43,603 nt of DNA from DASUTB01 sp036374835 (GTDB lineage: Bacteria > Actinomycetota > Actinomycetes > Jiangellales > Jiangellaceae), in NCBI GenBank assembly GCA_036374835.1, contig DASUTB010000079.1:1-43603 (forward strand), read 5' to 3'. How positions within the stretch are numbered: position 1 is the stretch's first letter; every line of letters starts with the position of its first letter. The position numbers were made by a program, and so were the translations under genes. Below are positions 1 to 8,449 of the stretch, piece by piece. The notes under the pieces are model-generated. The model did not search any database and was not told where the DNA came from. It saw only the letters and a program-made list of their open reading frames with translations.

Positions 1-1059
1 GACCCCGATGCCGGCGATGGTGCCGAGCAGGGCGACCTGGATGCCGACGAGCAACGGACGGATCGCGAGCCGGCGCCGGGGGACGCCAAGGGCCATCCCG
101 ATACCGATCTCGCGCCGCTGCGCTTCGACTATTCGGCTGATCAGGTTGAAGGCTGCCAGCGCCGCGGCGACGAGGATCATTCCCGCGAAGGCGTTCCAGA
201 GTCGTTGGTCGTTTTCGATGTCTTCGTACAGAAGTCGCACGGCCTCGGCGTCTTCGCGGGTCGTGACCGTTGCGCTGACGCCGAGCTCACGGGCGAGTGT
301 TTCCAGCTGGGATGAGACCGCTGCGCGGTCGGCCTCGTCCAGAAGGGTCAGAACGAGGTCGTTGACCTGCCCGGGCCGGCCGAGGAGCGACTGGGCTTCG
401 GCCAGCGGGAGATAGAGTGGCGCGAGCTCGCCCAAGCTGACGATGCTGCCTTCAGGTCCTTCGTACAAGAAGTCCTCTGGGATGGCACCGAGACCCGCGT
501 AGTTCACCGGCTGGTTGCCGGCAAGGACGACGGCGCCCTCGGGCGGTAGATCCCAGGCGTCGGCGAACTTCGCTTCGAGGACGGCCGAGGTGGCGGGAGC
601 GGGGGTGTCCGCGACGCGGCCGTCACGCACCCACAGGAGATCCACACCGCTGTTCGCATCACCCATGTCCATTCCCACGACGCGGGACTGGACGAGGATC
701 TGCTCGGAGTCGGTGGAGGCGTCGAGCTGGCTGTCAACGACCAGTCGTTCCTCGGCGGCGGTGATCTGGTCCGCCGCGTCGATGGCCGCAACGCCCTCGG
801 CGAGGGTTCCCTGGTCCGTGAAGGTACCGGGGCTGAGCGTGACTCGTAGATCGTGCATGTGCAAGGTGCCGAAACTGGCGTCGTTGGATGCGCGACGCCA
901 CGTCGCGGTACTGCCGAGTCCCGCGTAGACGCCGATGCCGATAGCCATGACCAGCGCGATCGCGGTGACGGCGACCCAGTGGGACCGCAGGTCCCGCCAC
1001 GACCACCGGAGCCACAGTAGCCGCGCGGACGGCGACGACGGCCGAACCGATCTCACCAT
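1..1059 (-). CDS. ABC exporter permease, MacB/FtsX type (3' end outside window)
   Basis: Translating the minus strand from ATG at 1059 gives 353 open residues running off the window edge, so the C-terminus is missing. An N-terminal membrane anchor (about residues 27-48, AVTAIALVMAIGIGVYAGL) is followed by an extracytoplasmic MacB-like core and, near residue 300, the first helix of an FtsX domain (NAFAGMILVAAALAAFNLI) and the typical cytoplasmic loop QRREIGIGMALGVPRR. The ATG overlaps the end of the ATPase gene by seven bases (CAATGGTGA), indicating translational coupling. Role by family: permease of a mechanotransmission-type or lipoprotein/peptide exporter; the substrate cannot be told. Confidence 0.85.
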   Translation of the reverse strand, partial: MVRSVRPSSPSARLLWLRWSWRDLRSHWVAVTAIALVMAIGIGVYAGLGSTATWRRASNDASFGTLHMHDLRVTLSPGTFTDQGTLAEGVAAIDAADQITAAEERLVVDSQLDASTDSEQILVQSRVVGMDMGDANSGVDLLWVRDGRVADTPAPATSAVLEAKFADAWDLPPEGAVVLAGNQPVNYAGLGAIPEDFLYEGPEGSIVSLGELAPLYLPLAEAQSLLGRPGQVNDLVLTLLDEADRAAVSSQLETLARELGVSATVTTREDAEAVRLLYEDIENDQRLWNAFAGMILVAAALAAFNLISRIVEAQRREIGIGMALGVPRRRLAIRPLLVGIQVALLGTIAGIGV

Positions 1060-1826
1060 TGGAGATCACCGGTGTTGGCCTTGCCCCCACGTGGTGGCCC
1101 GTCGCTGACGATGTGCCCGCTGGACAGCTCGATCACGCGGTCTGCGACCCGCGAGATCTCCCGGTTGTGGGTAACCACCAGCACTGTCATTCCGGCGCGG
1201 GCCTGCTCCTGGAGGACCTCGAGGATCTTCACCCCGGTGCGGAAGTCCAGCTCGCCGGTCGGCTCGTCGGCGAGCAGGATCGAGTTGCCGGTCGCCAGCG
1301 CGCGAGCGATCGCGACCCGCTGCTGCTCGCCGCCGGACAGTTGGTGCGGAAAGTGGTTGAACCGGTCGCCGAGCCCGACCTGACCGAGCGCGGCCGCGGC
1401 TCGGTCGGCCGGCTCGTCGGCGCGGGCCGCGTCGGCGCCGAACTTGACGTTCTCGAACGCCGTGAGCCCGGGGAACAGGTTGAACGTCTGGAAGATGAAC
1501 GAGACGGTGTGCCGGCGGAACTCGGCGCGGCGGGCTCGCCCGGCGCCACTGACCGTTACGCCGCCTACCCGTACCGATCCCTCTGTCGGCGTGTCCAGCG
1601 CTCCGATCATATTGAGGAGCGTCGTCTTGCCAGAACCCGACGGCCCTAGGATGACGACGAACGCGGCCTCGTCCACGTGCAGGTTCACTTCCTCGATGGC
1701 GGTCACATCGACCTCGCCGACGCGATAGCGCTTGGTCACCCCATCCAGGTCGATCCGCGTGCCCTCGTGCCCGATGCTCGCGTCAACGACAGGCGCCTGC
1801 TCCGCCCCAACGACTTCCGGTGTCAT
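1053..1826 (-). CDS. ABC transporter ATP-binding protein, LolD/MacB family
   Basis: Complete nucleotide-binding domain: Walker A GPSGSGKTT, Q-loop IFQTFN, signature LSGGEQQRVA, Walker B ILLADEPTGELD and H-loop VVTHNR. The FQTFNLFPGLTAFENV and EPTGELD wording is typical of the LolD/MacB/FtsE clade that pairs with FtsX-like permeases, as the next gene is. Two ATG starts are possible, 1886 (277 aa) and 1826 (257 aa); neither has a convincing ribosome-binding site, and the first 20 residues of the longer form look non-conserved, so 1826 is preferred. It energises export by the neighbouring permease. Confidence 0.9.
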   Translation of the reverse strand: MTPEVVGAEQAPVVDASIGHEGTRIDLDGVTKRYRVGEVDVTAIEEVNLHVDEAAFVVILGPSGSGKTTLLNMIGALDTPTEGSVRVGGVTVSGAGRARRAEFRRHTVSFIFQTFNLFPGLTAFENVKFGADAARADEPADRAAAALGQVGLGDRFNHFPHQLSGGEQQRVAIARALATGNSILLADEPTGELDFRTGVKILEVLQEQARAGMTVLVVTHNREISRVADRVIELSSGHIVSDGPPRGGKANTGDLQW

Positions 1827-1957
1827 GACAACACCATCGAACTGTGAATGGCGGCGGCGTAGGGTCGCCCGGCCCCGGGATGCCATGACAATGGACTCTG
1901 CCGAGCCGCGCCATTCGGTCGAGTGCCGCTCCGCCGGACCGGAGACCCGGCCGGGCC

Positions 1958-1971
1958 GGGACTGGCGTCAC
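1958..1971. promoter_or_regulatory. possible DosR-type box (weak, single)
   Basis: GGGACTGGCGTCAC matches 9 of the 10 fixed positions of the box GGGAC-N4-GTCCC seen elsewhere in the window. It overlaps the stop codon of the PAP2-PhoD gene and lies 132 bases before 1826, so it could serve the ABC genes. A chance match is quite possible in such GC-rich DNA. Confidence 0.25.
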
Positions 1972-4832
1972 GACGAGGGCACCGAGAACGTATAGGTGGT
2001 CAGCACGCTGCCCGTGTAGTCGCGGCCGGTGATCTCCACGGTCACCGGTCCGGCGCCGTCGTCCTCGATCGTGAGTGTGCCGAACTGGCCCGCCCCCGGG
2101 AACGTCCCGTGGCTGTACGGCCCGCCCTTGACACCGCCGGGCCGGTCAAGGGCGGCGGCGTGGAGTACGGGGAAGCCACGGCCGGCGTAGCCGTAGCCGC
2201 TGTTGGTGCCGTCGTCGATCGCGACCATGTGGGCGTCGCCGCTGAGCATCACCAGGTTCTCGACGCGGGCTCGGTCGATGGTCTCCGCGATGTGCTGCCG
2301 CTCCTGCGCATAGCCGCCCCAGTCGTCGCGGCCGGCGCCCGCCGGTGCGATCCACGGGACGGGATTCACCCATACGACGACGGCATGGCTGCGGCTCGCG
2401 GTGGCGAGTTCGCGCTCCAGCCAGCGCAGTTGTTTGGCGCCGAGCATCGATTCGGCGGTTCGCTCGGAGCGGATGTCGGTCAGGATGAACCGGACCCGGC
2501 CGACGGTGAATGCCTGGTGGATCGCCTCATCTCCCGTCCCGGCCGAGAGCCGGTAGTGCGGCACGTTCTCGCGGTACGCCAGCCGGGCGGCCTCGCGACT
2601 TGGGGAACCGGCATCGCCGTCGTTCGGCCCGTAGTCGTGGTCGTCCCAGACGTACGCGACCGGCGTGGATCGATAGAGCGCGCTCTGGGCCGGCGAGGTG
2701 AGCACGTCGTCATACCGGGCGCGGAAGGCGGTGACGTCGTTGACGCCGACATTGCCGTAGTGGAGGTCGCCGGCGGCGATGTACAGCAGTGGCCCGGTCT
2801 GTCGTATGGCATCGAACACCGCGCCGTTGGATCCGGTCCGGGCGCAGGAACCGACGGCGACGGTGAATGACGCGGGCCCGGTCGGGAACGTTCGTACCGA
2901 TCCGCGCCCCCGACTCCGGTCGCCGTGACCGTCGACGACGACCGTGAAGTCGTAGTGGGTATCCGCCTCGAGCCTGTCCACCGTCCAGCTCACGATGCCG
3001 CTGTCGGGTACCGGCGTCGGCCCCACGGTCCGGGCACGTGCTACACCGTTCTGCTCGACCGCCAGCGTGGCGTGCCGTGCGTCGTCGTCGATTCGGGCGG
3101 TCGCTCGGAACGAGGACTCCGTGACGGCGCCGGACCATAGCCACGCGACGCGATCGACCGGCAGTTCAGCAGTCGAGGATTCCGGATGCGCGGGACCGAA
3201 GTAGTGGTCGTAGGCCACGCCGGCACCCAGCCACCCGCCGGTGAGAAGTGCCGCGGTCGTCGCGGCGAGGGCGACGATCGCACGAAGGCGCCGAGTGTGC
3301 TGCCACAGCAACCAGTAGGAAACCGCGGGTGCGAGGAAAGCACCGGCGATCAGTACGCTGACCGTCGGTGGGTAGGAGAGGGCGGACAGCACTGCGAGCC
3401 CGGATCCGGCCAGTGCGAGCATAACCGCGCCGACCCCCTCGCGACGCCAGGCGACGAGCCAGCCGATCGCGGCCACGGCCAACAGTCCGAGCTGCACGGG
3501 CTGCTCGACGCTGGCGATCATGCCGTCGCCCTCCGGATTCCTGGGCAGGCCGACGACGAGCGCCAGTACGGTGAAGGTCGCGAGCACGGCGAGGGTCCAA
3601 CCTCGCGTCGCCCAGCGCACCACCGTCGCTGCGGTGCGATGGAGCCCGAACAGGCCGTGGCGGTGCTCGGGCTGCTCGTCGCTTGAAGCCGCGGACCAGG
3701 GACAGCCGTGACACCGGGTGTGCCAACCGGGGTGAAGCAGTGCCCAGCGCGCGGCCAGAACGAACGTGCCGCCGATCAGGATTCCGGCCACCACGTCAGT
3801 CGGCCAATGGGTTTCGAGATGGATGCGGTATACGGCGGTGGCTGTCACGGCGAGCACCAACGGGCCGGCGGCCACCAGCGCGGGCCACCGGCGCTTCGTC
3901 AACACGGTCAGCGCCAGTGGCAGTAGGCCGGCGAGCACCGTCGCCTGCACGAGGTGCCCGCTCGGGAACGAGTCGAGCCCCACCCAGCCGCCGGTGGGCG
4001 GGCGTGGCCGGTCGATCGAGTTCTTGAGCACAAGGTAGACCAGCCAGCTACCGGCGAGAGCACCGATGTAGGTCAACGCGAACGCACGGCAGCGCAGCGT
4101 GCTGACACCGACCAGGGCGGCGAGAACGACGGCCAGTTCGGGCTTGCCCACCGCTTCGAGCGGTAGCGCGGACGCCCACCCCCACCCGGTGACCACGTCC
4201 AGGATGGCGGTGTCAGCCCACTCGACGAACCACGGCGGCTGTGCGGTGACCATCAGGACGAGGATCCCTGTAGTCACGGTGGCGGCGGTCGTCGCCCACC
4301 CGAGCAGCAGCCGGGGAACCTCCGCCTCGACCGCGGCTGTCGAACTGCGTCCGAGCGGTGTCTGGACAAGGAGCACGGAAGTGGACGGCGGCGGAACCGG
4401 CCACGCCCGAAAGATCCGCCACGCTTGCCCGCCGACGAACGCCAGCAACATTCCCAAGATCATCGCAACCGCCCACAGCCAGGCGACGCCGGCGACGTAA
4501 CCGTTGGTCCGGAAGTAGTTGGCGGTGGCGCCGATCACCACGTACACCGCGATGCCTAGAGTCGTGATCGCGGTCAGCAGGTAGTAGACGCGGGGGCGTA
4601 CGGCCGCCCGCATCGCCGTCGCCGGCGCTTCGCCGGTGAGCACGTGGCGGGCGCTGGCCCGGCCGGCGACGTCGAGCCTGCGATCGAACCCGGGCGCCCT
4701 GCCCTGCCGCGAGCGCACGAGATCGCGCACCAGTGTGGCCAGGGAGAACAGCAGGCCGGCTCCCATGATCGCAGGAACGAAGACGTGGCGGCCGCGATCG
4801 CTGACATCGAAAGGGTCGTTGTGCCAGGTCAT
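1968..4832 (-). CDS. PAP2 phosphatase fused to PhoD-like metallophosphatase, multi-TM
   Basis: 954 residues. Two helices near residues 85-140 precede a PAP2 lipid phosphatase/chloroperoxidase-fold domain with its three motifs: KNSIDRPRP (about 270-278), PSGH (290-293) and RIHLETHWPTD (336-346). More membrane helices run to about residue 545. The C-terminal third is a PhoD-like phosphodiesterase/phosphatase: GSCAR, AGDLHYG, WDDHDYGPND and LSGDAHM are its metal-binding motifs, preceded by a fibronectin-like strand-rich stretch. Both catalytic domains look intact and would face outside the membrane. The start ATG overlaps the stop of the upstream PEP-utilising gene (ATGA). Substrate unknown; a membrane-lipid or teichoic-acid-like phosphodiester is an inference. 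PAP2 and PhoD in one chain is unusual. Confidence 0.9.
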   Translation of the reverse strand: MTWHNDPFDVSDRGRHVFVPAIMGAGLLFSLATLVRDLVRSRQGRAPGFDRRLDVAGRASARHVLTGEAPATAMRAAVRPRVYYLLTAITTLGIAVYVVIGATANYFRTNGYVAGVAWLWAVAMILGMLLAFVGGQAWRIFRAWPVPPPSTSVLLVQTPLGRSSTAAVEAEVPRLLLGWATTAATVTTGILVLMVTAQPPWFVEWADTAILDVVTGWGWASALPLEAVGKPELAVVLAALVGVSTLRCRAFALTYIGALAGSWLVYLVLKNSIDRPRPPTGGWVGLDSFPSGHLVQATVLAGLLPLALTVLTKRRWPALVAAGPLVLAVTATAVYRIHLETHWPTDVVAGILIGGTFVLAARWALLHPGWHTRCHGCPWSAASSDEQPEHRHGLFGLHRTAATVVRWATRGWTLAVLATFTVLALVVGLPRNPEGDGMIASVEQPVQLGLLAVAAIGWLVAWRREGVGAVMLALAGSGLAVLSALSYPPTVSVLIAGAFLAPAVSYWLLWQHTRRLRAIVALAATTAALLTGGWLGAGVAYDHYFGPAHPESSTAELPVDRVAWLWSGAVTESSFRATARIDDDARHATLAVEQNGVARARTVGPTPVPDSGIVSWTVDRLEADTHYDFTVVVDGHGDRSRGRGSVRTFPTGPASFTVAVGSCARTGSNGAVFDAIRQTGPLLYIAAGDLHYGNVGVNDVTAFRARYDDVLTSPAQSALYRSTPVAYVWDDHDYGPNDGDAGSPSREAARLAYRENVPHYRLSAGTGDEAIHQAFTVGRVRFILTDIRSERTAESMLGAKQLRWLERELATASRSHAVVVWVNPVPWIAPAGAGRDDWGGYAQERQHIAETIDRARVENLVMLSGDAHMVAIDDGTNSGYGYAGRGFPVLHAAALDRPGGVKGGPYSHGTFPGAGQFGTLTIEDDGAGPVTVEITGRDYTGSVLTTYTFSVPSS

Positions 4833-7249
4833 CGCGGCTCACCGGCCAGCTGGTCGACTTCGGCCGGCCCGCTTCGGACAGGCGCGCCGGACGGCTGGTC
4901 GTGGATGATGACCTGGCCGTTGTCGCCGTCGACGGTGACCGTCCGGCCGTCGAGGTGCGTCGCTGCACCGGGGACGTTGAGTACGGCCGGCAGGCCGAGC
5001 TCGCGAGCTACGACGGCGGCGTGCGAGAGCGGCCCGCCGCGTTCGACGACGATGGCACCGGCCTGCGAGAACACTGGGGTCCAAGCGGAGTCGGTCGCCG
5101 ACGTGACGAGCACATCGCCGGGATTCAACGAATCCACCACCGGTTCGGTCAGCGCGCGAGCACGTCCCGTGTATCGGCCGCCACTGGCCGCCCAGCCGTG
5201 CATGATGCGGCCGGACAACGCCGGCGGGATCGTCTCGGGAGGGACGCCGACGAAACGCTGCGGCAACTCGCCGGCCAGCTCATGCCGCTCTCGCCACCGT
5301 TTGCGCAGCGTAAGCGCCCCGCCGGCGGGCCGGCGGCCGGCCATGGCGGCACGAAGCTCGGCGTCGCACAGCAGGTCGACATCAGCTGCCCCCTCGAGGT
5401 AGCCGCGCGCGCACAGCCTGCGTCCGAGCTCGAGATGCACCGAGCGCACCAGCCCGCCGAGCAGCAACACCGCCGCCTTGACCTTCTCGCGCCGCGCCAG
5501 CCCCGTGGTGGCGTCGTTCACCGCCGCCCGCAGGCCGCGCAGCTGAACATCGATGATCTGCCCGGTCAGCGCCCGGTTGCGTCGCCACCGCGGATGGCGG
5601 CGGAGGCGGTTTTCGATTTCGTGTTGCCCGTGTTGCCGGTCGATCGGCCGGTCCGGCCAGGCACGTGCTCCGGGGCGTGGCACGGGCTGACCGGTCTCTG
5701 ACCAAGTCGGTCCGGCGAAGACCGATCGCGATGCCCGCGGCGACGCCGTTGCCACGGCGCCGGCTCCGGCGGTCAGCCGCTGTGCGTCGGACGCGGCCCG
5801 GGATGCGTCGGCATACCGGCCGAGTAGGCGCTCCAGTCGCCGGTACGACGCGGCGGCGGCTGCGGCAACGGCCAGCTCGGACGTCATGGCGCGGGCCGCC
5901 AGATCGATCAGCCGGGCACGATACGCGACAAGGGCGGCGTCGTCGAGATCAGCCGGCGATGGGCATTCCGCGTCGGTCAGCTCGTTGACTGCGACCAACA
6001 CGGTCTCTGCCTCGACGACCGCCCGTTGGCGGGCTGCGAAGACACGGAGATCGCGCCGGACGGCCAAGCGCCGGCGCCGTGCGGTTGGCACGGCGTCCGC
6101 CGGTGTGCCGAAATACTCGCGCTCGAGGTCGTGCTCGGAGACGTCGGGCAGCCGCGATGCCGCTTGCTTGAACATGTCGAGATCCAGCGCCGCCCGGCCA
6201 CGGACCCGGCGGACGATCGCACTGCCACCGGTTCGCTCCGGTGGATTGACGCCGAGGTCGTCGAAGGCACGGCGGAACGCCTCCTCGACGAGAAACGCGT
6301 TGAGGTCCCAGATCAGCGGCGGCAGCACCCCCGGAAGCATCTCGTCGACCCCGCCGGACATCAGTTCGGCATCGTCGACGGGGGAGTCACAACCGTCGCC
6401 GGAACGGTCGGTGGTGATCGGACGGCTCTGGACGAGCCACGTCCGCTCACCGTCCCACGCCCACTCGATGTCCTGCGGACCGCCGAGCAGCCGCTCGACC
6501 CGGCGTCCCAGCAGGACCAGCCCACCCAGCAAATCGGTCGAGTGCTCGGACGTTGCCGCCGGATCGCGAGGAGGTAGCCAGACCTGCGGTGTCCGCTCAC
6601 CAGACACCAACGTGTCGGCAAGTCCGGTCACGGCCTCAATGCGCATTCGTTCGGCACCGCCGGCGGGATCGACCGTGAACGTCACGCCGGCCAGCTGCGC
6701 CGGGACCATCCGCATCAGGACAACTGACATGGCGGCAGTGTCGTCCGCTATGCCCCAGAGGGTGCGGTACGCGCAGGGCGCCGGGTGCCATAGCGAAGCC
6801 CAGGTGAGTCGCACGGCGCGGAGGACGGCGTCCGCGTCACGGCTGTCGACATCGAGCTCGGAGTGGTACTGGCCCGCGAACGACAGACCGGCCATGTCCT
6901 CGGCGTTCGCCGACGATCGCACCGCGATGGTCGCACCGTGGCCCACGTCGCGGGCAGCGGCGAAGATCTCGTCGCTGAGCCGGTCGTCGAGCGGCGCACT
7001 CAGGAACGCCACGTTCACGATCTCGGCGGCGACCGGTTCACGGCGTGCCAGGTCGACGATCTCGCGGATTCCCGCGTTTTCGGCGAAGTGCCGGTACGCC
7101 GCGGCGGTCACGACCGCCGTCGGCGGCACCTCGAGCCCGCCGGCCAGCATTCGGTTGAGCCAACCGCCTTTGCCACCCAGTTCGGCTGCGCAGTCCGGAT
7201 CCGCAGGGAGCTTGACGACTGCGTGCGCCGGCCGGGTGGCCGTCCTCAT
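4829..7249 (-). CDS. PEP-utilising phosphotransferase, rifampin phosphotransferase-like
   Basis: 806 residues from ATG 7249, which overlaps the previous stop as ATGA; the longer reading to 7366 lies inside the upstream gene and is rejected. The N-terminal PPDK/PEP-synthase ATP-grasp domain shows GGKGGW (25-30), RSSANAED (111-118) and WLVQSRPIT near 320. A long helical middle region follows, then the swivelling phosphohistidine domain with GGPLSHAAVV, His about 743. The C-terminal PEP/pyruvate TIM barrel of true PEP synthase is absent, so the order ATP-grasp, variable acceptor domain, His domain is that of rifampin phosphotransferase and relatives. It should phosphorylate an unidentified acceptor using ATP. 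Co-expression with a double phosphatase hints at a paired phosphorylation/dephosphorylation role (inference). Confidence 0.85.
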   Translation of the reverse strand: MRTATRPAHAVVKLPADPDCAAELGGKGGWLNRMLAGGLEVPPTAVVTAAAYRHFAENAGIREIVDLARREPVAAEIVNVAFLSAPLDDRLSDEIFAAARDVGHGATIAVRSSANAEDMAGLSFAGQYHSELDVDSRDADAVLRAVRLTWASLWHPAPCAYRTLWGIADDTAAMSVVLMRMVPAQLAGVTFTVDPAGGAERMRIEAVTGLADTLVSGERTPQVWLPPRDPAATSEHSTDLLGGLVLLGRRVERLLGGPQDIEWAWDGERTWLVQSRPITTDRSGDGCDSPVDDAELMSGGVDEMLPGVLPPLIWDLNAFLVEEAFRRAFDDLGVNPPERTGGSAIVRRVRGRAALDLDMFKQAASRLPDVSEHDLEREYFGTPADAVPTARRRRLAVRRDLRVFAARQRAVVEAETVLVAVNELTDAECPSPADLDDAALVAYRARLIDLAARAMTSELAVAAAAAASYRRLERLLGRYADASRAASDAQRLTAGAGAVATASPRASRSVFAGPTWSETGQPVPRPGARAWPDRPIDRQHGQHEIENRLRRHPRWRRNRALTGQIIDVQLRGLRAAVNDATTGLARREKVKAAVLLLGGLVRSVHLELGRRLCARGYLEGAADVDLLCDAELRAAMAGRRPAGGALTLRKRWRERHELAGELPQRFVGVPPETIPPALSGRIMHGWAASGGRYTGRARALTEPVVDSLNPGDVLVTSATDSAWTPVFSQAGAIVVERGGPLSHAAVVARELGLPAVLNVPGAATHLDGRTVTVDGDNGQVIIHDQPSGAPVRSGPAEVDQLAGEPR

Positions 7250-7581
7250 TGCCGGTCCTTGACGACGGTCGCGTCCCGGCTCAGGCCCGCTCGGTACGCC
7301 GCGACACAACGGTCCGCGATGAACTCGAACGGCTCGCCGGTGGTCGCCGACCGCTCCTCGAGCCATCGGTACAGGTCATCACGGAGCGGAACGACCGGGC
7401 GCCGGCCGCGGAGAGTGAGAAGGATGATCAGCTGAACTATGAGTGCGAGTCCGAGCACCAGAACCAGGTCCCAGGTGGCCGCGACGAGGGCGTCCACGGT
7501 GGCGATCGCCATGAGCAGCGTCGACATCCAGAGCAGGATTCTGTTCCGCTGCGTTGCGAAGATCGTGAGGGATTTCATCAT
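7246..7581 (-). CDS. small two-TM membrane protein
   Basis: From ATG 7581 (111 aa; ATG 7578 directly follows and is equally possible; AGGG precedes at short distance). Two hydrophobic segments, ILLWMSTLLMAIATVDALVAATW and LVLVLGLALIVQLIILLTL, form a hairpin, followed by a cytoplasmic tail with PLRDDLYRWLEERSATTGEPFEFIADR that resembles a short helical regulatory tail. No family recognised. First gene of a coupled trio (ATGA overlap with the next gene), behind a pair of DosR-type boxes about 110-130 bases upstream. Confidence 0.75.
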   Translation of the reverse strand: MMKSLTIFATQRNRILLWMSTLLMAIATVDALVAATWDLVLVLGLALIVQLIILLTLRGRRPVVPLRDDLYRWLEERSATTGEPFEFIADRCVAAYRAGLSRDATVVKDRQ

Positions 7582-7686
7582 GCGCCCTGCACGTCCGTGC
7601 GGCCGTGATGCCCGATCGCCTCGGCTCTCGACGCGCGCTATATCACCTCCGCCTCTCAGCTTGCGCCGCAAGATCACGGTTGGTCA

Positions 7687-7722
7687 GGGCCGATGGTCAC
7701 TGTACGGAGGGACCCGGGTCAC
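7687..7722. promoter_or_regulatory. paired DosR-type boxes
   Basis: Two 14-base boxes, GGGCCGATGGTCAC at 7687-7700 and GGGACCCGGGTCAC at 7709-7722, with starts 22 bases apart. They sit upstream of the minus-strand trio starting at 7581 and just past the 3' end of the flavin protein gene. Confidence 0.6.
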
Positions 7723-7748
7723 GTTGTTCGGAGTCGTCGGCTGCGGTA

Positions 7749-8180
7749 CTACCTGTCTGCGACCGGTGCGGCGATGGAGAAGCCGCGCCCGGTGACGCTC
7801 GTCGGCCGGATCCGGACGTACCATTGCTTCGGGTGGCCCGTCCAGGCGCGCAGCGGCAGCGCCTCGGCCCGGTAAATGTCCTGGAAGTCCTCCAGCCGTT
7901 CTGCTTCACCTCGGACGACGACGCTCCACGCCTGATTGCTGGCCAGGTAGTGGCCGTCCGCTTCCAGAACGACCCGGTGCGCGATCGTGATCGCCGCGAG
8001 CTTGGTTCCCTCGCCGGTCTTGAACACGATCGTCCGGCCGTCCAGGACGAAGTTGATCGGAAAGATCTCGAGATCATCGCCGACGACGACGCCCAGGCGC
8101 GCAATGTCGGCTGTCGCGAAAAGTTCCCAGCACGTGTCCTCGTCCAGGATCTCCATGCCGGTGCGTGGGTCGGTGCTCAT
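7749..8180 (-). CDS. pyridoxamine 5'-phosphate oxidase-like split-barrel flavin protein
   Basis: 143 aa, whole-length for the PNPOx-like family (FMN- or F420-binding split barrel). Typical elements: the N-terminal CWELFATADIARLGVVV strand-turn, FPINFVLDGRTIVFKTGEGTKLAA (flavin phosphate-binding strand) and the SVVVRGEAERLED strand. Good ribosome-binding sequence GGAGTGAGAG before ATG 8180. Related small flavoproteins belong to the hypoxia regulons of actinobacteria. It is divergent from the alcohol dehydrogenase and shares its promoter region. The exact reaction cannot be told. Confidence 0.85.
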   Translation of the reverse strand: MSTDPRTGMEILDEDTCWELFATADIARLGVVVGDDLEIFPINFVLDGRTIVFKTGEGTKLAAITIAHRVVLEADGHYLASNQAWSVVVRGEAERLEDFQDIYRAEALPLRAWTGHPKQWYVRIRPTSVTGRGFSIAAPVADR

Positions 8181-8328
8181 GGTCTCTCACTCCCCGGTGA
8201 CTACTGGCGTGGTTGCGATCTCCTCGGCTCCGGCGACATGCTGGTTGCGAACGCTGTCCGATAAGACATGTCGTGCGTTGATCTCATGTTATGACGCGAG
8301 CATTGCCGTGCGGACACACGGCGTTGTA

Positions 8329-8364
8329 GAGCCGTAGGTCCTGGCCAGGCTCAACCTTTGTCCC
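8329..8364. promoter_or_regulatory. paired degenerate DosR-type boxes in divergent promoter
   Basis: GAGCCGTAGGTCCT (8329-8342) and TCAACCTTTGTCCC (8351-8364), starts 22 bases apart; each has one good half. An overlapping inverted repeat GGCCAGG/CCTGGCC also spans 8344-8369. The region separates the flavin protein (-) and the alcohol dehydrogenase (+), so it may drive both. Confidence 0.4.
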
Positions 8365-8449
8365 TGGCCGTATTGCGGCACCTGGATTGAGCTTGAGCGG
8401 TAATGCGGGGTGATACACCTTCGCGCCTCGAACCATGGAGGGTAGCGAC

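Noticed and set aside
8342..8370. GGCCAGG/CCTGGCC inverted repeat as a separate operator
   Set aside because: Found once only, and it overlaps the paired boxes; no second copy was seen to support an independent site.
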